In this document: positions 1-5,180 of the stretch, in pieces
Position numbering within the stretch: the first letter of the stretch is position 1
Layout of the letters: every line of letters begins with the position of its first letter
Assembly: GCA_002479405.1 (NCBI GenBank)
Contig: DLMX01000111.1
Location: 74,281 to 82,005 of the forward strand
DNA: 7,725 bases
Source: Methylophilaceae bacterium UBA7525
Lineage (GTDB): Bacteria > Pseudomonadota > Gammaproteobacteria > Burkholderiales > Methylophilaceae
Direction of reading: 5' to 3'
Program-made: the position numbers and the translations under genes
The notes under the pieces: generated by a model
What the model saw: the letters and a program-made list of their open reading frames with translations, nothing else
Database searches by the model: none
Told to the model about the DNA's origin: nothing

Positions 1-1
1 T

Positions 2-142
2 CTCTACTTGTTGCCCGGTCAATCGCGCGAACTCAGCTTCATTCCGGAATTCGACTGGCAGGGCAATCGCCTGAAACTTTCGGCAAACACTGGCAGAGGC
101 CTGGTGGAAACTGCGCTTGCCTTGGAAAAAGCACGACCATAA
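2..142 (+). CDS. Periplasmic pilus chaperone (PapD/CsuC-like), C-terminal fragment
   Basis: An open frame enters from the left edge and stops at a TAA at 140-142, leaving the last 46 residues (beginning LYLLPGQSRELSF, ending LEKARP). The pattern of a beta-strand with 'LLPGQSRE', then 'FDWQGNRLKLSANTGRGL', fits the C-terminal immunoglobulin-like domain of fimbrial chaperones. Those proteins cap pilin subunits in the periplasm by donor-strand complementation and deliver them to the usher. The identification rests mainly on context: the next gene is an usher, and the chaperone-usher-subunit order is that of archaic (Csu/sigma) pili. The 3' end overlaps the usher start by 26 bases, suggesting translational coupling. 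The N-terminal domain with the G1 donor strand lies outside the window, so the subclass cannot be verified. Confidence 0.75.
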   Translation, partial: LYLLPGQSRELSFIPEFDWQGNRLKLSANTGRGLVETALALEKARP

Positions 143-2474
143 ACGCCGCTTCGCGGCACTCTTGGCGGCTTTGACTCTCAGCTTCAGCGCCGTCTCATCC
201 GCCTTTGCCGCAACGGTAAAACCTGCAGATGCCGAGGAAAGCGAATGTAGCGGAGAGCTGCTACTCACCGTTACCATCAACGGTTTATACTCGGCTTTTT
301 GTGAGCATATCGCAACCCTGAAACAAGGCGGTCTGGCAGCACAATCCGAAGCTTTTCAGCGCTGGCGCATTCCCGTTCCCAACATCGAGCCTATCCATCA
401 TGAAGGCCGGGATTATTTCCCTCTGACTGCAGTACCCGGCCTCTCATTCCACATCGATCATGAAAAGCAGCAGCTGATACTGGAAGCGCCACCCAAAGTC
501 TTCTTCGCTACCAAACTTACTGAGCAGCGCGGCCATATCGCGAGCACACCGCCACCCGTCCCAGGGGGATTTTTCAACTACGACTTCTCCGCCGAGCACA
601 GCGAAGGCAACCGCACCAACCACAGCGGCCTGCTCGAACTGGGGGCTTTCAATCGATTTGGCGTAGGCACCGCCACCATGCTCTGGCGCGACACCGAGGA
701 GGTGAACAATGTGGTGCGACTGGACACGACGTGGACCCGTGACAATCCGGAAGAAATGACGCGTCTGCGTCTGGGCGACACCATCGGCCGCGCCGGCAGC
801 TGGGGACGGGCGGTGCGATTCGGCGGCATCCAGTGGGGCAGCAGTTTTGATACTCAGCCCGGCTTCATTACCATCCCGCTACCATCCGCCAGCGGCGAAG
901 CTGCACTACCATCCACCGTTGACGTTTTCGTCAATAATGCCCGACGACTGAGCCGCGAGATACCGGCGGGACCGTTCGAGATTGAAAACGTACCCGTGGT
1001 CACCGGTCAGGGCGATGTGCAACTGGTCGTCACCGACCTGCTGGGCCGCCAGCAAATCATCACGCAACCCTATTACGCCAGCTCGAATCTGCTTCGCTCA
1101 GGTTTGAGCGATTATTCCTTTGAGGCCGGCTTCATCCGCAACAATTACGGCATCGACAGTGATGACTACGGCAGATTGGTCACCAGCGCAACCCATCGCT
1201 ACGGTATCACGGACTACTTTACCCGCGAATTCCGGGCGGAAGTGCTGAGCGACCAGCAGACTGCCGGTATCTCTGTCGCCTATCTGTGGCCGACACTGGG
1301 TACTGCGAACGCTTCGCTTGCGTTCAGCCACAGCCCCGAAGGTGACGGTGAACTGTTTTCGCTGGGTTTCCAGCGCATCGCGCGGCGTATGAGCTTCACC
1401 GCGCAAAGCCGATACAACAGCCAAGACTTTGCCCAGATCGGTTTAACGCCCGGGCCTTCGAACCCAAAACTGACACATTCGGCCAGCATTGGTTACTCGA
1501 TGCCAGGTTATGGCGCCATATCACTCTCATATCTCAGCCAGTCCTACTGGGGACAACAGGGCAACGAAATCTACTCGGCGAACTACAGCATCAACCTCGG
1601 CAGTGATTACTTTTTCACCATACAGGCACTGGAAAGCCACAGCGAAAACACCAATCGCAGCCTGGGCTTGAGTATCACCCGCGCATTCGGTTCGAATACC
1701 TCCGGCAATCTGCGGCATAGCCACCAGACCGCAGGTGACAGCACTTCATTACAGATCCAGCGCAATCTACCGGTTGGTCCGGGTTTCGGCTACAGCCTGC
1801 TCGGTGAGGAAGGCATCAATCGCCGCAATGAAGCGCGCGGCTATTGGCAAACAGATGTCGGCACCTACAGCGCAGAAGCATCCCAATCCTCGAGCGCTTC
1901 CATCTACCGCCTTGGCGCCCGCGGCGGCGTCGCCATGATGGGCGGCGGCGTATTTGCCAGCCGCACCATTAGCGACAGCTTTGCCGTAGTCAAGACCGGT
2001 GATTATCCGGACATTACCATCTATGCCGAAAATCATCCGGTTGCCAGCACCAACAGCAGTGGCTTGGCGATGGTGCCGCGCTTACGCGCCTATGACCGCA
2101 ACTCGATCAGCATCGACGCCGCCGAACTGCCGCTGGATGCAAAGATCGAAACGCAGCGTCAGGTAGCCATCCCCTATCTGCGCAGCGGCGTATTCGTCGA
2201 TTTTCCGGTCAAACCCTCGCGCGGTGCGACCATTCGCATTACACTGGAAGACGGCAGTCCGATACCTTCCGGCGCCATCGTTCAGGTTGTTGGTTTGGAT
2301 GAAGAATTCCCGGTCGCCCTGCGCGGCGAGACTTTTCTTGACGACCTGAAGGAAAACAATGCGCTCGTCGTTAGCTGGAAAGGACAGGAATGCAGGATAG
2401 ATCTGCACATCCCGGCGGATGCCGGTCCGTTGCCCGATTTGGGCAGTTTTGTCTGCAAGGGAGTTGAGCCATGA
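117..2474 (+). CDS. Outer-membrane fimbrial usher (FimD/PapC superfamily, CsuD-like archaic type)
   Basis: 785 residues. The protein forms the outer-membrane pore that accepts chaperone-pilin complexes and assembles and exports the fibre. Residues 1-31 are a signal peptide: basic KKHDHKRR, a hydrophobic stretch, and a likely cut after SAFA. A small N-terminal region with a cysteine pair (C44, C62) follows, then a long stretch rich in alternating aromatic strands as expected for the 24-strand barrel. It includes the plug/barrel motif 'VDVFVNNARRLSREIPAGPF' followed by 'LVVTDLLGRQQIITQPYYAS', a hallmark of ushers. The C-terminal domain carries C759 and C780, a likely disulphide. The length is slightly short for the family (about 800-850). 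The TTG at 117 is chosen because an in-frame stop lies at 72-74, a GGTGGA sits at 103-108, and it gives an intact signal peptide; the next in-frame ATG is far inside the protein. It overlaps the chaperone gene by 26 bases and the downstream pilin gene by 4. Confidence 0.92.
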   Translation: MPWKKHDHKRRFAALLAALTLSFSAVSSAFAATVKPADAEESECSGELLLTVTINGLYSAFCEHIATLKQGGLAAQSEAFQRWRIPVPNIEPIHHEGRDYFPLTAVPGLSFHIDHEKQQLILEAPPKVFFATKLTEQRGHIASTPPPVPGGFFNYDFSAEHSEGNRTNHSGLLELGAFNRFGVGTATMLWRDTEEVNNVVRLDTTWTRDNPEEMTRLRLGDTIGRAGSWGRAVRFGGIQWGSSFDTQPGFITIPLPSASGEAALPSTVDVFVNNARRLSREIPAGPFEIENVPVVTGQGDVQLVVTDLLGRQQIITQPYYASSNLLRSGLSDYSFEAGFIRNNYGIDSDDYGRLVTSATHRYGITDYFTREFRAEVLSDQQTAGISVAYLWPTLGTANASLAFSHSPEGDGELFSLGFQRIARRMSFTAQSRYNSQDFAQIGLTPGPSNPKLTHSASIGYSMPGYGAISLSYLSQSYWGQQGNEIYSANYSINLGSDYFFTIQALESHSENTNRSLGLSITRAFGSNTSGNLRHSHQTAGDSTSLQIQRNLPVGPGFGYSLLGEEGINRRNEARGYWQTDVGTYSAEASQSSSASIYRLGARGGVAMMGGGVFASRTISDSFAVVKTGDYPDITIYAENHPVASTNSSGLAMVPRLRAYDRNSISIDAAELPLDAKIETQRQVAIPYLRSGVFVDFPVKPSRGATIRITLEDGSPIPSGAIVQVVGLDEEFPVALRGETFLDDLKENNALVVSWKGQECRIDLHIPADAGPLPDLGSFVCKGVEP
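2457..2463 (+). promoter_or_regulatory. Strong ribosome binding site of the SCPU pilin gene
   Basis: AAGGGAG lies 7 bases before the ATG at 2471, inside the last codons of the usher gene. It supports this start, which forms an ATGA overlap with the usher stop, and it would allow the pilin to be made at a higher rate than the usher from the same message. Confidence 0.7.
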
Positions 2475-2959
2475 TCATAAAACTGGCGGGGTGCTTTCTG
2501 CTGTTTTGCATGGGCTGGCTGCCGCAGAACAGCTGGGCTTTATGTGTGGGCTGCACGTGCAACCTGCAATCAGTTACCGGTATCAACTTCGGCAATTATC
2601 ATCCGTTTTCCAGTGGCAACATTGATGTTACCGGCACCTTTACCGTAAGATGCACAGGCCTGCTTGGCCTGGCTGCCTCTTTCGATATAAAACTCAGTAC
2701 GGGTTCCAGCGGCAGCTACTCGCCGAGAACCATGAAGTCCGGCAGCAACTCTCTCGACTACAATCTGTTTACCAATTCTGCCAGAACAACAGTATGGGGT
2801 GATGGCACTGGCGGCAGTTCGTTTATTACGAGAAATTTCATTCTGGCACTTATTGGATTCAGTTCCAACGAAACTGTCTATGCGCGCCTGCCTACCGGGC
2901 AGACAACTGCAGCTGTCGGCAGCTATAGCGACACCATCACTATCACAGTCGAATATTGA
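2471..2959 (+). CDS. Secreted spore coat U (SCPU) domain pilin subunit of archaic chaperone-usher pilus
   Basis: 162 residues. Residues 1-23 form a signal peptide cut after NSWA. The mature protein shows SCPU-domain features: 'INFGNYHPFSSGNIDVTGTFTVRCTG' style N-half, 'YSPRTMKSGSNSLDYNLF' in the middle, 'TTVWGDGTGG', and the closing strand 'GSYSDTITITVEY'. Such proteins are Ig-like pilins polymerised by donor-strand exchange on the cell surface. In known Csu-type operons the gene after the usher encodes a two-domain tip adhesin of roughly 330 residues. Here there is only one domain, so it may be a simple pilin or a reduced tip subunit. The mature part has four cysteines, C25, C28, C30 and C61; one disulphide to C61 is usual, and the extra CxxCxC cluster is less so. 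It is translationally coupled to the usher. The other pilins are probably upstream of the window. Confidence 0.87.
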   Translation: MIIKLAGCFLLFCMGWLPQNSWALCVGCTCNLQSVTGINFGNYHPFSSGNIDVTGTFTVRCTGLLGLAASFDIKLSTGSSGSYSPRTMKSGSNSLDYNLFTNSARTTVWGDGTGGSSFITRNFILALIGFSSNETVYARLPTGQTTAAVGSYSDTITITVEY

Positions 2960-2965
2960 ACAGCA

Positions 2966-3436
2966 TCAGATCGACGATGACTGTAACAGTTGTATGATGA
3001 ACTCCCACTCGCGCGGATCCACCGGCGTGATGGAAAGCCGGTTGCCGCGCTGCAGGATGCGCATGGATTCCAGTTCCGGATAAGTGCGCAATTCTTTCAG
3101 GCTCAGGAGCCGGGTCTTGCGCACCAACTTGACATCGACGTTGACCCAGCGCGGATTCTCCGGCGTCGATTTGGGGTCGTAATACTTGTGCCCTTCGATG
3201 AACTGCAAGCGGTCCGGATAGGCCAGTTTGCTGATTTCAACGATACCGGCAATGCCCGGTTCGGCACAATTGGAATGGTAGAAAAAAGCCTGATCGCCCG
3301 GCTTCATCTGGTCGCGCATGAAATTACGTGCCTGGTAGTTGCGCACGCCATACCAGTCCACGGTTTGATTGGGGAAGGATGCAAGATCGTCGATCGACAC
3401 ATCCGCGGGCTCAGATTTCATCAGCCAGTATCGCAT
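2966..3436 (-). CDS. EVE domain-containing protein (THYN1-like, PUA-related fold)
   Basis: 156 residues, nearly all one EVE domain. Visible family signatures are the start MRYWLMKSEP, 'DWYGVRNYQARNFMRD' (residues 27-42), 'GDQAFFYHSNC' (47-57), 'GIAGIVEISK', and the later 'WVNVDVKLVRK'. EVE domains belong to the PUA-like superfamily. The eukaryotic relative THYN1 and fusion partners in bacteria suggest they bind modified bases in DNA or RNA in an aromatic pocket; the cellular role of the stand-alone bacterial protein is not established. The start is supported by GAGG at 3446-3443, 6 bases before the ATG. It ends only 6 bases from the stop of the convergent pilin gene, with no hairpin-plus-U-run between them. 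It is divergent from the DUF2237 gene. Confidence 0.93.
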   Translation of the reverse strand: MRYWLMKSEPADVSIDDLASFPNQTVDWYGVRNYQARNFMRDQMKPGDQAFFYHSNCAEPGIAGIVEISKLAYPDRLQFIEGHKYYDPKSTPENPRWVNVDVKLVRKTRLLSLKELRTYPELESMRILQRGNRLSITPVDPREWEFIIQLLQSSSI

Positions 3437-3460
3437 TCAGCACCTCAATTTTTCAGGATA

Positions 3461-3497
3461 TTCTCAAACTGCCGGAGTTGTCCGTATCATAGCGTAT
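3461..3497. promoter_or_regulatory. Candidate overlapping divergent promoters between EVE and DUF2237 genes
   Basis: The 94-base divergent gap (3437-3530) must hold promoters for both neighbours. On the + strand TATCAT at 3485-3490 (5 of 6 to TATAAT) lies 18 bases after TTCTCA at 3461-3466. On the - strand the same spot reads TATGAT (3491-3486), also 5 of 6, with no good -35 at the standard distance. The assignment is weak and based on hexamer matches only. Confidence 0.3.
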
Positions 3498-3530
3498 TCG
3501 TTCACCTGACACGCACGCGAAAGACTTTTC

Positions 3531-3890
3531 ATGGCACGCAACGTTCTCGGCACCTCATTACAAACCTGCAGCCTCGAGCCGCTCACCGGCTTCACCCGCA
3601 ACGGCTGTTGCGAAACCGGTCCGGAGGACATTGGTAGCCATACTGTTTGTACGCAGGTAACAGAAGAGTTTCTGGCTTTTTCCATGATGCAGGGCAACGA
3701 CCTCAGTACGCCGCGGCCGGAATACGGTTTTGCCGGACTCAAACCCGGTGACCGCTGGTGCCTGTGCGCCTCGCGCTGGATGGAGGCGGCCGAAGCCGGC
3801 ATGGCACCGCCAGTAATACTGGAAGCCACGCACGAAAAGGCGCTGGAGATCGTCAGTCTGGCCGACCTCAAATATCACGCGCTACGCTGA
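3531..3890 (+). CDS. DUF2237 family protein
   Basis: 119 residues, a full-length member of the uncharacterised DUF2237 family. I recognise it by 'LTGFTRNGCCETGPEDIGSHTVC' type N-half, 'GNDLSTPRPEYGFAGLKPGD' in the middle, the 'RWCLCASRW' motif (residues 75-83) and 'PPVILEATHEKAL' near the end. Six cysteines (13, 26, 27, 40, 77, 79), several in strongly conserved positions, suggest a metal site or redox function, but none is proven. There is no signal peptide or membrane helix, so it is probably cytoplasmic. The ATG at 3531 is preceded by only a poor purine stretch (GAAAG), but the family N-terminus MARNVLGT supports this start. It stands alone on the + strand, divergent from the EVE gene and convergent with the 6S RNA and its terminator. 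Confidence 0.92.
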   Translation: MARNVLGTSLQTCSLEPLTGFTRNGCCETGPEDIGSHTVCTQVTEEFLAFSMMQGNDLSTPRPEYGFAGLKPGDRWCLCASRWMEAAEAGMAPPVILEATHEKALEIVSLADLKYHALR

Positions 3891-3924
3891 ATATCTACAG
3901 CGCCATTGGCACCGGACAAAACAA

Positions 3925-3944
3925 AGCCGCGAATTTTCGCGGCT
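3925..3944 (-). terminator. Rho-independent terminator of the 6S RNA transcript
   Basis: AGCCGCGA (3925-3932) and TCGCGGCT (3937-3944) form a perfect 8-bp GC-rich stem with a 4-base loop. On the minus strand the stem is followed by TTGTTTTGT (3924-3916), a U-rich tract; on the plus strand the following bases are AGAATAAATG, not U-rich. It therefore most likely ends transcription coming from 6S RNA/zapA, about ten bases after the mature 6S 3' end. It may also slow readthrough from the DUF2237 gene. Confidence 0.8.
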
Positions 3945-3952
3945 AGAATAAA

Positions 3953-4130
3953 TGTCCCCACGGTAACTGCCCAGGCCAGCATCCTGAACCAAAGGTTCAA
4001 GTGGTAACAGTCTCAAGCGCTTCAGGCTCGCCCGCAGATTTGGAGCGCGCACACCACGACTTGATAGACCGCAACCGATGCTAAAGACTAGTTCAAGGAA
4101 TATATAACCTGAACAATACCGCAGGGAGCA
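3953..4130 (-). ncRNA. ssrS: 6S RNA (RNA polymerase sigma70 regulator)
   Basis: 6S RNA mimics an open promoter, binds housekeeping RNA polymerase and dampens transcription in stationary phase. Reading the minus strand, the 5' arm CCCTGCGGTATTGTTCAGG (4126-4108) pairs with the 3' arm ending GTTACCGTGGGG (3956). This gives 10 bp (with G-U pairs), a small internal loop and 6 more bp, which is the expected long closing stem. The 3' bubble strand contains CTTGAACC TTT GGTTCAGG with a perfect 6-bp hairpin (3999-3985), closely resembling the conserved CCTTGAACC...GGTTCAAGG of enterobacterial 6S. An apical arm forms from GTCT..CAAG and CTTGAGAC. The length of about 175-180 nt is typical, and the position directly after zapA is the known conserved linkage. 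The ends are estimated from the stem and are accurate to a few bases. No convincing promoter of its own was found, so it may be co-transcribed with zapA and processed. Confidence 0.87.
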
Positions 4131-4138
4131 AACTGACA

Positions 4139-4168
4139 GGCTGGTTTATGGTTGCTTTGTGACCAGCC
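4139..4168. repeat. Inverted repeat between zapA and 6S RNA
   Basis: GGCTGGT (4139-4145) and ACCAGCC (4162-4168) are a perfect 7-bp inverted repeat with a 16-base spacer. It sits between the zapA stop and the 6S RNA 5' end and has no U-run on either strand, so it is not an obvious terminator. It could be a processing signal for a zapA-6S precursor. A smaller overlapping pairing (GACCA with TGGTC, 4161-4181) is an alternative. Confidence 0.4.
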
Positions 4169-4194
4169 GGTTGAATTGGTCGATGACTAGGATC

Positions 4195-4503
4195 CTAAAA
4201 CAATTTACCGCTTGATGCATCAAGCGCTTCATCAATCTGTTCCTGCATGAGATCGATTCTACGCTTGTAATCGCCGATGTCAAAATTGCCATGTTTGGCA
4301 CTCAATAGTTCGTGCGTGATATTGAGCGCTGCCATGATAGCGATGCGCTCGACGCCAACGATCTTGCCAGTAGCCTGAATATCCTTCATCTTCTTGTCGA
4401 GGTAGTTAACGGCCTGCATCAGGCCTGCACGCTCTTCCTCGGTGCAGGAGACGGTGAAGTCGCGCCCCAGGATGCTGACATCGACACCGCGCACTTCACT
4501 CAT
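4195..4503 (-). CDS. zapA: Cell division protein ZapA
   Basis: 102 residues, near the family length of about 100-110. ZapA binds FtsZ, cross-links protofilaments and stabilises the Z-ring at midcell. The N-terminal region shows the family pattern 'VDVSILGRDFTVSCTEEER' followed by 'LMQAVNYLDKKM' (residues 7-39). The 'KIVGVERIAIMAALNITHELL' segment leads into a C-terminal coiled coil, here about residues 75-95, that drives tetramer formation. The ATG at 4503 has a strong GAGGAG at 4514-4509, 5 bases upstream and inside the preceding gene. The start overlaps the stop of the TIGR02449 gene in an ATGA, so the two are translationally coupled. 6S RNA follows downstream. Confidence 0.95.
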   Translation of the reverse strand: MSEVRGVDVSILGRDFTVSCTEEERAGLMQAVNYLDKKMKDIQATGKIVGVERIAIMAALNITHELLSAKHGNFDIGDYKRRIDLMQEQIDEALDASSGKLF

Positions 4504-4700
4504 AACGACTCCTCGGGCAGTCGATCGATGATGGCTTCCAGTCGACTGCTCACCACTTCCGCGTTTTCTTTCAACTTTTTGCTTTCGCTTTGCGTCTGGA
4601 TCAGCTCCTGACGCAAGGCGGTGTTTTCCGCCCGCAAACTCTGACTCAACTCGATGAGCTTGGTCAGTTTGGCTTCAAGGCTTTTGAGGTCGGCATCCAT
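4500..4700 (-). CDS. TIGR02449 family small coiled-coil protein (ZapB-like)
   Basis: 66 residues from the ATG at 4700. The protein is almost entirely one coiled coil with heptad-spaced leucines (DADLKSLEAKLTKLIELSQSL, then RAENTALRQEL, then VVSSRLEAIIDRL). It fits TIGR02449, a family commonly encoded directly before zapA and resembling the division protein ZapB; a role with ZapA at the Z-ring is inferred from that linkage. The frame stays open upstream, to an ATG at 4730 and a TTG at 4736. I prefer 4700 because family members usually begin MDADL or similar and because a good promoter occupies 4736-4707, making the upstream codons promoter DNA. No Shine-Dalgarno precedes any of the three starts. 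The gene overlaps zapA by 4 bases. Confidence 0.8.
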   Translation of the reverse strand: MDADLKSLEAKLTKLIELSQSLRAENTALRQELIQTQSESKKLKENAEVVSSRLEAIIDRLPEESL

Positions 4701-4706
4701 GCTGGC

Positions 4707-4736
4707 ACTATAATTTGAAAAACCTTGCATGGTCAA
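4707..4736 (-). promoter_or_regulatory. Sigma70-type promoter for the TIGR02449-zapA-6S transcript
   Basis: On the minus strand TTGACC (4736-4731, 5 of 6 to TTGACA) is followed after 18 bases by TATAGT (4712-4707, 5 of 6 to TATAAT). The expected transcription start, seven bases past the -10, is the A at 4700, which is the A of the preferred ATG. If used, the message would be leaderless. Identified by hexamer matching only. Confidence 0.6.
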
Positions 4737-4787
4737 CAGCTAAGCGAGATTTATGAAAGTAATTAGACATCTATTAAAAATAATTTT

Positions 4788-4824
4788 TTGCCGGGCATAA
4801 AATGAATAACTTATAATCGCTGCA
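4788..4824 (+). promoter_or_regulatory. Promoter of the btuB-btuM unit
   Basis: TTGCCG (4788-4793, 4 of 6) and a perfect TATAAT (4812-4817) are 18 bases apart. An A/T-rich block at about 4771-4789 immediately upstream resembles an UP element. The predicted start at about A4824 lies within a few bases of the 5' strand of the riboswitch P1 helix, which supports the assignment. Confidence 0.65.
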
Positions 4825-5035
4825 AGTTGCCAGGTGCCCGATTTTCTTTTCTGAGATTCGGGTGAAACTGGGAAACAGGTGCGTTTCGTTACGACAAAAC
4901 AATGCCTGTGCTGCCCCCGCAACGGTAAGCGAGTCTTTTTGCCAAACAGCCACTGTGACGATGTCGGTCATGGGAAGGCGGCAAATTTGGTGTACCAGCC
5001 AGCTCGTGAGCCCGGAGACCGGCCTGCAACCAAGC
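4822..5035 (+). promoter_or_regulatory. Cobalamin (adenosylcobalamin-type) riboswitch aptamer
   Basis: All conserved blocks of the cobalamin riboswitch are present in order: GGTG...CCCGA/TCGGG hairpin (4833-4862), CTGGGAAACAGGTG (4868-4881), the core GCTGCCCCCGCAACGGTAA (4910-4928), GCCACTG (4949-4955), GGGAAGG (4972-4978), and the B12 box AGCCCGGAGACCGGCC (5009-5024). The closing helix P1 can be drawn from GTTGC (4826-4830) with GCAAC (5026-5030), extended by GC/GC across a small internal loop. This mRNA domain binds cobalamin and represses expression of the downstream transporter genes when the vitamin is abundant. It lies immediately after the predicted transcription start and 145 bases before btuB, leaving room for the expression platform. 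I have not determined from sequence which cobalamin form it prefers. Confidence 0.95.
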
Positions 5036-5128
5036 ATGGAAATACCGCGGGGTGATGGTATGGACGCGTGACAGACAGGTTCGCTGCCAGGCAATCTCTC
5101 TCTTCCGCTTCCTGCAAGCCCCAGGGTA

Positions 5129-5177
5129 TTTCTCTTAATGAACTGACACATGCGGGGTCGCGTGTGATTAAGGGAAA
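5129..5177 (+). promoter_or_regulatory. Riboswitch expression platform: hairpin sequestering the btuB ribosome binding site
   Basis: TTTCTCTTAAT (5129-5139) is complementary to ATTAAGGGAAA (5167-5177) over 11 bases with a single G-U pair, burying the Shine-Dalgarno AAGGGA (5170-5175) of btuB. Inside it CACATGCG (5147-5154) pairs with CGCGTGTG (5159-5166) around a GGGT loop, leaving a 7-base bulge. There is no U-run, so control is probably at translation initiation, as in enterobacterial btuB. An upstream CGCGTG (5065-5070) could pair with CATGCG (5149-5154), a possible anti-sequestering partner in the ligand-free state. Confidence 0.75.
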
Positions 5178-5180
5178 ACA

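Noticed and set aside
1098..2408. Several minus-strand and alternate-frame open frames inside the usher gene
   Set aside because: The usher frame carries clear family motifs throughout. The others are low-complexity by-products of GC-rich codon use and have no consistent start sites.
2950..2995. Possible terminator between the convergent pilin and EVE genes (ACTGTAACAGT small palindrome)
   Set aside because: Only a 5-bp stem with a one-base loop, no U-run on either strand, and it lies inside the EVE coding region.
2990..3637. Long + strand open frame (215 codons) opposite the EVE gene
   Set aside because: It is antisense to the well-conserved EVE coding region, runs into the DUF2237 gene in another frame, and its translation resembles no family; it is a shadow frame.
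4150..4175. Promoter for 6S RNA (CATAAA with TTCAAC upstream on the minus strand)
   Set aside because: The -35 matches at only about 3 of 6 positions and the spacing is 19; not supported enough to list as a feature.
4188..4197. Palindrome TAGGATCCTA at the zapA stop
   Set aside because: Ten bases with no loop or extension; expected by chance and contains nothing beyond a restriction-site-like word.
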